Part shown: positions 46,504-56,044 of the stretch, one piece after another
How the letters are laid out: the number at the start of each line of letters is the position of its first letter
Position numbering within the stretch: the first letter of the stretch is position 1
Assembly: GCA_007922225.1 (NCBI GenBank)
Contig: ML679970.1
Location: 38,857,460-38,921,459, forward strand
DNA length: 64,000 nt
From: Emydura subglobosa
Taxonomy: Eukaryota > Chordata > Testudines > Chelidae
Reading direction: 5' to 3'
Notes under the pieces: model-generated
Databases searched by the model: none
The model's input: only the letters and a program-made list of their open reading frames with translations
What the model was told of the DNA's origin: nothing
Position numbers and translations under genes: made by a program

Positions 46504-47559
46504 TCAGTGGCGCGAAGCCCTTCTCAGTACGGCTCTGCCAACTGCTGCATCCTCTCTTGCTTGTTGGACGATGGCATAATGAGAGGTGAAGGTATGGACC
46601 GATGACCAGGTTGCAGCTCTGCAGATATCCTGTAGGGGCACTCGTTCCAGAAAAGCCGCCGAGGTGGCTTGGGCTCTGGTGGAGTGCGCTGTAATCGGTC
46701 CTGGAAGCGGTACCTTCGCCATCTCATAGCAGGTGCGGATGCAGGTGGTGATCCAGGAGGAGATGCACTGGGTGGAGACAGGTGAGCCTTTCATGCGGTC
46801 CGCCACTGCGACGAAGAGCTGCGTGGACTTCCGGAATGGCTTAGTCCGGTCTAAGTAGAAGGCTAAGGCTCGCCTGACATCCAGTGAGTGCCATCTCCGC
46901 TCCTCCTCCGATTCGTGCGGTTTGGGAAAGAACACGGGGAGGAAAATATCTTGATTATAATGAAACTGGGACACCACCTTAGGTAGGAAGGCCGGGTGGG
47001 GTCTCAGTCGCACTTTATCTTTGAAAAATACTGTGTAAGGAGGGTCCGAGGTTAGGGCTCTTAGCTCGGAGACCCTCCTAGCCGATGTAATGGCTACGAG
47101 GAAGGCTACCTTCCATGATAGGACTAGAAGAGGGCATGTAGCCATAGGCTCAAAGGGGGGACCTGTGAGGATAGTGAGAACCAGGTTTAAGTCCCAGAGA
47201 GGCAAGGGATCACGAACTTGTGGGAACAGCCTCTCTACTCCCTTGAGAAACCTGATGGACATCGGGTGGGAGAATATAGACCTCCCCTCTACTGGGCAAT
47301 GGAAGGCCGAGATGGCCGCCAAATGCACCCGTAGGGAGGCCAGGGCCAGGCCCTGCATCTTTAGATGGAGGAGGTAGTCTAATATGGCCTGGATAGTTGA
47401 GTCCAGAGGCAAAATGCCACGTGACTGAGCCCAATAAGTGAAGCGTTTCCACTTTGCCCGGTAAACCACCTGGGTGGAAGGTTTCCTGCTCCCCAGCAGG
47501 ACGCTTTGGACTTGTGCGGAGCAAGCCCTCTCTCCTTCTGTCAACCATGGAGCCTCCAT
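46504..47559 (-). CDS. DIRS-2 ORF3, tyrosine recombinase (351 aa)
   Basis: It is the integrase of the element. I start at ATG 47557-47559, which gives exactly the length of the DIRS-1 protein. Catalytic residues are all present: SARRVSE, HSTRA, the Trp of AATWSS and the SHYAI tyrosine, at the same positions as in DIRS-1 (about 161, 292-295, 318, 328). The ATG lies inside the end of ORF2, overlapping its stop by 19 nt. The frame extends open upstream to 49386 across ORF2, which is discussed separately. No break is visible. Confidence 0.92.
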   Translation of the reverse strand: MEAPWLTEGERACSAQVQSVLLGSRKPSTQVVYRAKWKRFTYWAQSRGILPLDSTIQAILDYLLHLKMQGLALASLRVHLAAISAFHCPVEGRSIFSHPMSIRFLKGVERLFPQVRDPLPLWDLNLVLTILTGPPFEPMATCPLLVLSWKVAFLVAITSARRVSELRALTSDPPYTVFFKDKVRLRPHPAFLPKVVSQFHYNQDIFLPVFFPKPHESEEERRWHSLDVRRALAFYLDRTKPFRKSTQLFVAVADRMKGSPVSTQCISSWITTCIRTCYEMAKVPLPGPITAHSTRAQATSAAFLERVPLQDICRAATWSSVHTFTSHYAIVQQAREDAAVGRAVLRRASRH

Positions 47560-49502
47560 GCCGTCAGGTGGAGGGAGTCCAAGTCTGGGTGGAGCAGGCG
47601 ACCCTGTTCCTGGGAGAGGAGATCGTATCGTCTCGGGAGCGGGATCGGCGTGGCGATGGAGAGGTCGAGCAGCATACTGTACCAGTGCTGTCTCGGCCAT
47701 GCCGGTGCGATCAGGATGATGTCCGCTCTGTCCCTCTTGACTTTCAAGAGCACCCTGGGGAGCAGTGGGGTTGGTGGAAACGCGTAAAGAAGTGGCCCCG
47801 ACCAGTCTATGAGGAACGCGTCCGAAATGGAGTTCTGTTCTCGTCCGCGCAGGGAGCAGAATAGTGGACATTTCGCGTTCTGTAGCGTGGCAAAGAGGTC
47901 CAGATGGGGAACTCCCCACTTGCGGAAGAGAAACGCTGTAACCTCCCCATGAAGTGACCACTCGTGGCGGGGAAAGAACGACCTGCTGAGGCGGTCTGCC
48001 TCGTCGTTCCTCACCCCGGGGAGGTGAGATGCCACCAAGTGGAAGTCGTTTCTCACCGCAAGGTCCCATAGTTGTAGCGCCTCGCGACACAGGGTCGAGG
48101 AGCGCGCCCCGCCTTGTCTGTTGATGTAAAACATCGTGGCGGTATTGTCCGTAAGGACTTGTATCACCCGCCCCCTGAGAAAGCGGAGAAAAACCTTGCA
48201 AGCGAGAAGGACTGCTCTGAGTTCCCGAATGTTTATATGGAGCAGTCTGTCTTGCATTGACCACTGGCCTTGAGTACTCAGGTTGTGGGTAATGTGAGCC
48301 CCCCACCCGATATCGGAGGCATCTGTGATCAATGTCACGGAGGGGACCAGGTCTGCGAATGGGACTCCTTCCATTACTTGTCTCTGGTCTGTCCACCAGT
48401 TCAGTGACGCTAGGACGTGGGGTGGGACGGTGACTACCCTGCCCAGAGAGTGTCTGGCTGGGGCATATACCGATGCTAGCCAGCCCTGCAGAGGCCTGAG
48501 TCTGAGGCGAGCCAGCCTGACCACGTATGTGCATGCCGCCATGTGTCCCAACAGCTGCAGGCAGCGCCTGGCTGTTGTTGTGGGAAATGTCTGTAGCTCG
48601 AGGATGATAGCCGTCATGGCTTGGAAACGAGGTAGTGGAAGGAAGGCCCTGGCCTGTACTGCGTCTAGCGTGGCCCCAATAAATTCTATGCGCTGTACTG
48701 GGGTCAGTGTGGATTTCTGCTCGTTTATGAGCAGCCCCAGTCTGTTGCATGTCGCGCACATTAGGGCTAAACTGTTTGTTACATGGAGTCTGGATCTTCC
48801 CCGAAGTAACCAATCGTCCAAGTAGGGGAAGATCTGGACCCCTTTGCGCCTCAGGTAGGCCGCCACCACCGCTATACACTTGGTGAAGACCCTGGGCGCT
48901 GAAGAAAGGCCAAAGGGTAGGGCTGTAAACTGGTAGTGGCCACCAGCTACCATGAACCGTAGGAAACGCCTGTGGCCAGGGAGGATAGACACATGGAAAT
49001 ATGCGTCTTTCAAGTCGAGAGCGGCATACCAATCCCCAGGATCCAGTGTGGGAATGATGGAGGCTAGGGAGACCATGTGGAACTTGAGCCGCCTGATGAA
49101 TCTGTTGAGGCGGCGGAGGTCCAGAATGGGCCGGAGGCCCCCCTTTGCCTTGGGAATAAGAAAATACCGGGAATAAAACCCCCTGCCCCTTTCCATAGGT
49201 GGGACTTCCTCTACTGCCCCTAGGCGGAGCAGGGAGCGGACCTCCTGAAGGAGGAGTTGCTCGTGAGAGGGGTCCCTGAAGAGGGACGGGGTAGGGGGAG
49301 AGTCCGGTGGGAAGGCCGAGAGCTGTAAGGCGTAACCCCTCCGCACCACACTTAACACCCAGCGGTCCGAGGTTATGCCCCGCCACTCTCGGAGGAAGGG
49401 GCGAAGCCTGTGTTTGAAGGGAAGATCCTGGTCGACCATGGGGGCCGTTGGAATGGTAAAGGTGCCGCTCCCGAGCGTCTCGTCAAACAGGGCGCTTGCC
49501 AT
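47541..49502 (-). CDS. DIRS-2 ORF2, reverse transcriptase / RNase H / Dam-like methyltransferase (653 aa)
   Basis: The start at ATG 49500-49502 overlaps the ORF1 stop by 20 nt, mirroring the ORF2/ORF3 junction; an in-frame ATG at 49679 (712 aa) is the alternative. The RT has LDLKDAYFH and the catalytic FPYLDDWL (about residues 226-232). RNase H acidic positions are in LITDASD, NIRELRA, VLTDNTA and RNDEADRLS. The C-terminal methyltransferase-like domain has LDLFATLQN and YAFPPTPLL. All motifs are intact with no internal stop. DIRS elements are known for this RT-RNase H-methyltransferase order. The methyltransferase role is unknown. Confidence 0.92.
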   Translation of the reverse strand: MASALFDETLGSGTFTIPTAPMVDQDLPFKHRLRPFLREWRGITSDRWVLSVVRRGYALQLSAFPPDSPPTPSLFRDPSHEQLLLQEVRSLLRLGAVEEVPPMERGRGFYSRYFLIPKAKGGLRPILDLRRLNRFIRRLKFHMVSLASIIPTLDPGDWYAALDLKDAYFHVSILPGHRRFLRFMVAGGHYQFTALPFGLSSAPRVFTKCIAVVAAYLRRKGVQIFPYLDDWLLRGRSRLHVTNSLALMCATCNRLGLLINEQKSTLTPVQRIEFIGATLDAVQARAFLPLPRFQAMTAIILELQTFPTTTARRCLQLLGHMAACTYVVRLARLRLRPLQGWLASVYAPARHSLGRVVTVPPHVLASLNWWTDQRQVMEGVPFADLVPSVTLITDASDIGWGAHITHNLSTQGQWSMQDRLLHINIRELRAVLLACKVFLRFLRGRVIQVLTDNTATMFYINRQGGARSSTLCREALQLWDLAVRNDFHLVASHLPGVRNDEADRLSRSFFPRHEWSLHGEVTAFLFRKWGVPHLDLFATLQNAKCPLFCSLRGREQNSISDAFLIDWSGPLLYAFPPTPLLPRVLLKVKRDRADIILIAPAWPRQHWYSMLLDLSIATPIPLPRRYDLLSQEQGRLLHPDLDSLHLTAWRLHG

Positions 49503-52389
49503 TTTTGCGCGGCCCTGATTGGGAGCCCTTGGCTGGCCCGGAGCGGTTCCGGCGGTTGTTTTGCCGGAAACGGTCCCCGGTCCTCCTAGGTTGGGTCTGG
49601 CGGGGGGGCAGTCTAGGAGCGGCTTGCTGCTGCCTCTGGGGCTGTTGTTTGCCCTGCCGCCTCGTCGCTTGGGGTACATACAGCCCCAACGATCTCAAGG
49701 TGGCCCTAGAGTCTTTTAGGGCATGCAGTTTACTGTCTGTCTTGTCAGAGAACAGGCCTGTGCCCTCAAAGGGGAGATCTTGGATGGCCTGTTGTACCTC
49801 GTTCGAGAGGCCAGAGGACTGCAGCCAGGACGACCGGCGCATCACTATGCCGGATGCCATGGCCCGGCCTGCCGCATCGGTCGCATCACTGGCAGACTGC
49901 AGTGTAGCGCCCCCCACCGTTGACCCTTCCTGAAGCACCGTGGTAAAGTCCAGTGCAAGATCAGGAGGAAGGGACGACGTAAACCGCTGGAGGGAAGCCC
50001 AAAGGTTCAAATTATAGCGCCCCAAAAGTGCCTGGTGATTTGCTATGCGGAGCTGAAGAGCAGCGGTCGAGTACACTTTCCTCCCAAAGAGGTCTAATTT
50101 TTTATATTCCTTGTTTTTGGGAGTATTGGCCTGGGCACCCTGCCGCTCCCTCTGATTCACGGCGTCTACTACTAACGTGCCCGGGGCTGGATGGTTGTAA
50201 AGGTACTCGAAACCTAGCTGCGGCACATAGTATTTTCGCTCTGCAGTTTTTGACGTTGGAGCCACCGAGGCCGGAGTCTCCCAGATGGGCCTGACCAGTT
50301 TCAGTACGCGGTCGTGTACTGGGAGCGCCACTCTGGACGGGCCCGCAGAGGCCGGGATACCAAAAATGGGGTCCTCCTCCTCCGAGAGTTCCTTAAGGTC
50401 TATATTAAGGTTCTCAGCCAGCCTCTTAAGGAGTTCCTGATGCGCCTTAAAATCAGGCAAGGGGGTCCTCTGATCCCTGGACGTTGTATCAGGGGGGAAA
50501 GAGGAGGAGGACTGCAACAATGGACCCGTGGAGGGCCCTTCCATAGGGTCGGAATCATACTCCGACGACTGTTCTTCCGCTTGCGGGCGCTCCTCCTGCG
50601 GTCCTCCCTGGGGTGGGGGAGGGGGCTGCGGTTTTGAGGAGGAGGGGAGTGACCCTGTCCCCTGAGTTGTCTGAGGCGGCCAAGGACCCCAATAAGGCCA
50701 CTGCCAAGGGCCTTGCCCCCATGTCGGTACCGGCCCCGGTACCGGGTAAGGTGGCATGGGGGGGCGAGCCGGGCTCGGAGATCTCCGGCTCCTTTTGCGT
50801 TGCCCCTTAGATGGAGAGGGGCTACGCGCTGAAGGGGAGCGGTGGTGGTGCTTGCTGCGTCGGGGAGACGGAGAGGTGCTGGAGGAAGAGGAGTACCTCC
50901 GGGATTTATATCGGCGTTTGCCGGTGTGGCCCCTAGGGCTTCTCGAGCGCCGTCTCTCCGTAGCAAGATGCGGTACCGGCGAGATGTCCGGTGCCGAGGC
51001 GCCCGGTGCCGGGGCTCGCTTAGGGCTACGGGAGCGAGACCGGGAGACGTCCCGGTGCCAATGACGGTGCACCGGGCTACGAGAGAAGGGCCTTTGATGG
51101 TACCGCCCTTCCCTCGGTACCGAGGCGTCGGAACGCCGTTGGTGCGGCGCATCCTTTCTCGGTGCCGGAGGATGCGTCGGAGAGTAAGTTGGCGACCTCG
51201 ATCTATCTCGGTACCGTATAATGTCTTTCGGTACCGGGGATCGGGAACGATGGTAGTGCCCTGATGCCTTGGAGCGTACCGGGCTAGCTGATGCGTGTCG
51301 GTACCGCTCTCGTACCTTCGGTGCCGAAGGGTGATGCGGGCTCGAAGTAGGGGCCTCGCGTGATGGCCGGCGGGACGGGCTCGGGGTTCGGGAGCGCAAA
51401 GGGGTGTCCCGTTGCCTCTCTCCGCGCATTGCCGGGGATCGGGACCGGTGCCGTGTGCGGGGCACCGGGATCCGCACCGGACTACCATCAGGTGATCGAG
51501 GACGATCTGCAGTCTTTGTCGGCACCGGAGCCGGTGAAGGGCGGTGCCGAGAGCCCGAGGACGAACAAGAGCGGTGTCGTGGCTCTGACGTCCTGGTCTT
51601 TTCCCACCGTGTTGAGCGGTGCCGGGGCTCCGCGGAGCTCTCCCGGGAACCTCCAGAGCACCCACGGTGCCGTGCCTTGGAGGAGCTCGACGACACACGG
51701 TCGGAGCTGGGGGGGGAGGATGTTGCTCTCCCTCTCCCCGACCGTCTGGGGGGAGACACCGAGTCCTGTCTCGACCTCCCACCGGAGTAGCCCAGCGCGG
51801 GCTTACCCCGAGACGCTGTCCCCGATGCCCTCGGCCGAGGGGGGGACGGAGGCGTGGGCAAGGCCATGAGGGCTCGTGCCGCGGTGAATGCCTCGGGCGT
51901 CGACGGCCCTTGCAGAGGCGCTCCCCCACCCCCCGGGGTCGGGGGAGGCTCTCTACGAGGAGATGCCGGTGCCGGGACGATTTCAACGGCACGTGGCTGG
52001 GGCATCTCCTGCATCACCCCCTGCTGTACCGGTCGCAGGGGGGAGTCCATAGATACGGCCGCCGGCCGTTTTTTCTTTTTCGGTGCCGTCTTGGGCGGTA
52101 CCGATGGTGTTGCGGTCGGTGCCGGTGGTGCACTGCGCACCGACGAGACGCTCGGTGCCGCGGGAGACCTGGACGGCTCCGAGTCGGGGCGAAGTGCCGT
52201 CTCCATCAAAATCGCCCGGAGGCGAGCGTCTCTATCTTTTTGAGTGCGGGGTTTAAATGCCTTGCATATGCGGCACTTGTCCTTGCGGTGTTGTTCTCCT
52301 AGGCACCGAAGGCAGCGATCATGAGGGTCGCTGACAGAGAACACCTTCCCGCAAGCCGCACAAGATTTAAACCCGGTGGAGCCTGGCAT
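49483..52389 (-). CDS. DIRS-2 ORF1, Gag-like zinc-finger and RS-rich protein (968 aa)
   Basis: The start is a true ATG at 52387-52389. A Cys/His cluster (CAACGKVF, DRCLRCLGEQH, CRICKAF) lies in the first 45 residues. The middle (about residues 190-560) is Arg/Ser/Pro/His-rich with RHRS and SRSP repeats and low complexity, like RS domains of splicing proteins. From about residue 660 an ordered conserved region (LNIDLKEL, WETPASVAPTSKTAERKYY, LVVDAVNQRERQG, KLDLFGRKVYSTAALQLR) matches DIRS-1 closely, followed by a basic tail. The protein probably packages element RNA. The function is inferred from position and composition. Confidence 0.88.
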   Translation of the reverse strand: MPGSTGFKSCAACGKVFSVSDPHDRCLRCLGEQHRKDKCRICKAFKPRTQKDRDARLRAILMETALRPDSEPSRSPAAPSVSSVRSAPPAPTATPSVPPKTAPKKKKRPAAVSMDSPLRPVQQGVMQEMPQPRAVEIVPAPASPRREPPPTPGGGGAPLQGPSTPEAFTAARALMALPTPPSPPRPRASGTASRGKPALGYSGGRSRQDSVSPPRRSGRGRATSSPPSSDRVSSSSSKARHRGCSGGSRESSAEPRHRSTRWEKTRTSEPRHRSCSSSGSRHRPSPAPVPTKTADRPRSPDGSPVRIPVPRTRHRSRSPAMRGERQRDTPLRSRTPSPSRRPSREAPTSSPHHPSAPKVRERYRHASASPVRSKASGHYHRSRSPVPKDIIRYRDRSRSPTYSPTHPPAPRKDAPHQRRSDASVPREGRYHQRPFSRSPVHRHWHRDVSRSRSRSPKRAPAPGASAPDISPVPHLATERRRSRSPRGHTGKRRYKSRRYSSSSSTSPSPRRSKHHHRSPSARSPSPSKGQRKRSRRSPSPARPPMPPYPVPGPVPTWGQGPWQWPYWGPWPPQTTQGTGSLPSSSKPQPPPPPQGGPQEERPQAEEQSSEYDSDPMEGPSTGPLLQSSSSFPPDTTSRDQRTPLPDFKAHQELLKRLAENLNIDLKELSEEEDPIFGIPASAGPSRVALPVHDRVLKLVRPIWETPASVAPTSKTAERKYYVPQLGFEYLYNHPAPGTLVVDAVNQRERQGAQANTPKNKEYKKLDLFGRKVYSTAALQLRIANHQALLGRYNLNLWASLQRFTSSLPPDLALDFTTVLQEGSTVGGATLQSASDATDAAGRAMASGIVMRRSSWLQSSGLSNEVQQAIQDLPFEGTGLFSDKTDSKLHALKDSRATLRSLGLYVPQATRRQGKQQPQRQQQAAPRLPPRQTQPRRTGDRFRQNNRRNRSGPAKGSQSGPRKNGKRPV

Positions 52390-52534
52390 GGCTCCTAAGG
52401 GAGCCCCTAAGGGCTAACTATTTACACTATCTTAATATCTACACTAACTATGTACTATAAAATAACAAAGAACTTATTCTACAATATAATGATTAGGTTG
52501 CTACTTGCTGAAAGGCAAGGGGCAGACGTTCCAC

Positions 52535-52733
52535 TGACCGTCACGGGCGGAAAGAAGGAACTGGGGACCCGCGTGGTCGGTGGCGCCCTATATACCGCGC
52601 TATGCGCGCGCCACTCCAGGGGGCGCCGAGACCGACCGCTGGGTTGCTAGGGCAGAAAAGTTTTCCGCAGGCTCGTGCACGGGGCGCGCACTCACCTACA
52701 TGGAATGCATATGAGCAACTCTCGAAGAGAGAA
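52535..52733. repeat. DIRS-2 right inverted terminal repeat
   Basis: This is the 5' end of the coding strand and the reverse complement partner of 46124-46345. The last 42 nt are mirrored in the internal complementary region. Confidence 0.9.
52588..52594 (-). promoter_or_regulatory. Possible TATA box of DIRS-2
   Basis: On the coding strand GCGGTATATAGGGCG lies about 200 nt upstream of ORF1. A start 25-30 nt further would be near 52560. The motif is also present in the left ITR because the ends are inverted copies. Confidence 0.45.
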
Positions 52734-53075
52734 TAAGCGTCCTTTAAATTGAGAGTTGTGAACAAATTGTTCTTGTCCAGTGAAAGGATAACAGAAGCTA
52801 GGGTGATCATTATGAACCTCAGATGGTGGATAAAGATATTCAGCTGTTTTGAGATCTAGTATGGGCCTCCAGTCTCCTTTCTTCTTTGGTCTGTGGAAAT
52901 ATCTTGAATAATAATAATATCTTGAATCAAAGATAGTATCTTGAAAAAATCCTTTTTGCCTGTACAGAGAGTTGTGGACTGATTAAAGGACAATTTCTGA
53001 CCCCAGCACATGACATCAGCAGCAAGCTGTACTCTGGAAAGTTCCTTCATAGCCAAAGTGGGAGAAGGAATCATT
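52734..53075 (-). pseudogene. Old DIRS element, upstream part: RT N-terminus
   Basis: Broken minus-strand frames give KLSFNQSTTLCTGKK, then DISTDQRRKETGGPY (the K-K-GG-RPILDL region of the RT) and MITLASVILSLDKNNLF followed by TTLNLKDAY. The RT motif is interrupted at DAY by DIRS-2 and resumes at 46123. Beyond about 53075 no DIRS similarity is visible. Confidence 0.82.
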
Positions 53076-54329
53076 TATTCCAGACTATTTTGTGGTAGTG
53101 GAATTGCTCTGTGGCTGCTACTCCAGCCTTATGGCTAGAATAAACTATGAGCAGTTTGCCCACAAATTAGGTCATGGCCAATGGATCCATGTATTATCAG
53201 ATTCACTGCTCTTTCTCCTAAATACCTGCAGTGCAGGAATGTACAGGACATCCTTACAGAACATGGCTCTGTGAAGTGCAGAAGGTGTACATCCCCTAAG
53301 TGGTACCCTCTGCACAGCAGAACCATTTTGGTTTTATCACAAGAGTCTTACATAGTCACAGGAGGAGAAACCTATGATAGGTATGAATAACCTCCAAGTT
53401 AATCAAGTTATCAAAATTAATCTATAACCTGAGACACTAATGTGCTGGAGCAATGCCACTGAAACACTACTGTACTGTAACACTCAAGTGTTGGATTTTT
53501 AACCTAGAACACAACCACCAGAACTTTCACATTGTAACTGAATCAACGTTTCTGCCAGGACAATAGAACCTTGATTACATTAATGAATTTAAAAACTCAT
53601 TATGTTACAAATATTCAAATTAAGAAAGTTACTTTGAAAGAAGTGCAAGGAAATCAAGGAAGTCAAAGTTAGAATCTGTATTAGGGGTTTTCTGAGTCAT
53701 GCAAAGGTTAATATGAAGCTTATATTAATACTTTTTTCTTTCCTTATTTATATTTTCAAGAAAGTTCTTTTGACAGGGCACAGAGAACCTGTCCTGTCTC
53801 TGGCAAATGAGAAGTTAGTAGTAAAAACCAGTGCTGCAGAATGGAAAGTCTTACTATTTCCAATGCATAAAAAAATGGACTTATAAACTATGACTGGATG
53901 GTATGAAAAAGGTAGTATACCCAAATCTTTACAGATTTGAACTTTTCGAAAACATATAGTCTTTATTTCTTTCCATGTCTGAGCAACAATCAACTGTTTT
54001 AAGAAGTCACTTCCAACTGACAAGCTCTTCGGACTACTTTTTTCTCCTTTGCGCCTTGCTTGCTTCTTTTTTTGCTGCCAATTCACTCCTCCTTTCTGGG
54101 GAGCTGAACCTCTATTCTTTGGACTAATTGTATATTTTTATAGTTCTAAAATCTAACTCTAAGTAAATCTAAAAGGCATTGAAAATTTTAAATTGGGAAA
54201 TAAAAATACTCGCCAGAGATGGCTTATTCCTGGCACTCATAAAATATTTACGACAAACAATTACTATTTTCTTTGGAATGCATTAGATTGCAAAGAATTA
54301 CAGTTATCTTCAAATATTTTACTGGGGTG
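53076..54329. other. Intron, no feature recognised
   Basis: I see only short random ORFs. Some of the first 100 bases may still belong to the old DIRS element. Confidence 0.4.
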
Positions 54330-54450
54330 AAGGGTTCTCCTGACAGAGAATATCTTTTGCTTTGTGTTTGTATAGCACCTAGAACAACTGGCTCCTGGTC
54401 CATGACTAGAGTTCCTAGGTGCTATAATAATACAAATAATAAATAATAGT
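54330..54450. repeat. Retroposon 3'-end-like fragment
   Basis: The sequence TTTGTATAGCACCTAGAACAA, with CTGGTCCATGACTAG and CTAGGTGCTATAATAATACA followed by an AATA-rich tail, is a repeat I know from amniote genomes. It looks like the 3' end of an old SINE or LINE, but I cannot name the family. Confidence 0.5.
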
Positions 54451-56044
54451 AATGTCTTCACCCGCCCTCTTTCAAATTACATAAGTAGTTCCTGATACTA
54501 CAACTTAGCAAAGGGATATTATAGAGGGGTTTCCCCTTCCAACCCTCCTGTTCAACCTCTGATCCTTGGATCAAGATTTGACTCCACTATTCAGGATATT
54601 AACATTTGAGAAGCTTAATTCTCTTGTCACTCCGTTTATTTGGGAAGACATGTATTAAAATGTTGTGGTCCTAGAGACAAGGGAAAACTAGGGTTGCCTT
54701 ATTTTAAATTGCATTATTTTGTCTCCAACTCAGTACTGGCATAGTCCACCAATCAATTGTTTAGGCCTGTGAAACAGTAGATTTACTTCACTATATCTAT
54801 CAGTATATCAATGCCTAAAAATGTTGACGTCTAAACTCCTTGCAATGAAGGAATTTTTATAAAACAAATACCTAAATTGAACACTCTGCTAAATTATCCA
54901 TCTACTTTATATTCTATTATACTATCAGTAAAAAAGTATAAACATTTCCAGTGAAATGCATGATGTTTCTTGTTTTGCTTAGTAATATTGTGTTATAGTG
55001 TTTTCTTCTGTTTTGCTTAGTAATGTTGCCTCCATCATTGATTATGTTCATGATAAAGTGGTTTTGCTTAAATTAATATATGCCATAGTCCCTCATATCC
55101 TGCCTCTCTGTGAACACCTTATTAAAAACTGGCAGCTGACCTGTCACCAAATCCATCATACCACCTCTGTGGTCTCTTGTGAGGACAAAGAATAGAAATT
55201 TGCATTTTCATCAAATAGTAGCTCTTCTGAATGTCCTGGACACATGCACAAATTCTTGATGAACTCCAGGCTCCAGAAGCTAGATTTACTGGACAAGACA
55301 TAATGCTAATCAACTCTATATCTTGCTACCAGTGTGATCTTACAACATCTAAAGAATGTTAACTATTAGTATTTGCATCTAGTGTTTGGTGAACACTGTT
55401 ACTCATTATTATTTGGTATTCAATTAAATGGCAAAAATGTGGTTCAGTCCAATCCACAGCAGCTATTAAACAAATTTAATGCTCGCTTAAGTTAATTTCA
55501 GGGAATTGTAATCTTTTGCATGTTCTCAACTGATTAAGGGCAGTCTGAGAGAAGCCCATGATATTTTCCACAAGATAAACAATGACATGTGATTTTACAT
55601 TCCCAAAGTAGGATTTTATTTATTCGTAGAAAGCTATAGAGGTAAATCTGTTTTTGTCGGATTGTTATCTGTCAGCATGGCATTCTGAAACTTTTGCCTA
55701 ACACATGGAGCTTTAAAGTGAGAAAAACAAAATTTGTGAACAAGACGCTAACAAACTGGGCGTTATGACAGATCATAACCTCATGCCTCATCTGATAGAC
55801 TACTAGCAAGTATTATAGCCACAGCATAGAAATAACAGATTTCTCTATATGATTTCTAAAGCATAAATGAATAAAAACAAGAGAAAGAATGGGTGGATAG
55901 GAGTTGCTGCTGATTCTGGAACACTGACCTGAGAATGGCGGATACTGTTGGATTGTAATGTTACTGCTAGAGCTAGGTCTGATTGTTTTGTCTCTCTCTT
56001 CATGAAGTCCTAAAACCTTAAATTCAGTAGCTCCTCTACCGCTC
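54451..56044. other. Intron, no feature recognised
   Basis: AT-rich, with a near-perfect direct repeat of TTTGCTTAGTAATnTTG at 54975 and 55012. No coding signal. Confidence 0.5.

Larger units (their letters stand above)
46124..52733 (-). mobile_element. DIRS-2: apparently intact DIRS-type retrotransposon
   Basis: This 6.6-kb element has inverted terminal repeats, an internal complementary region and three uninterrupted ORFs with ATG starts. It sits in the RT gene of an older DIRS element, right after its LKDAY codons, with no target duplication; the flanks rejoin to LKDAYFHID. It shares the whole layout with DIRS-1 but differs in ORF1 and the overlapping linkers, so it belongs to a sister subfamily and not to a recent duplicate. 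All three genes look able to code. Confidence 0.95.
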
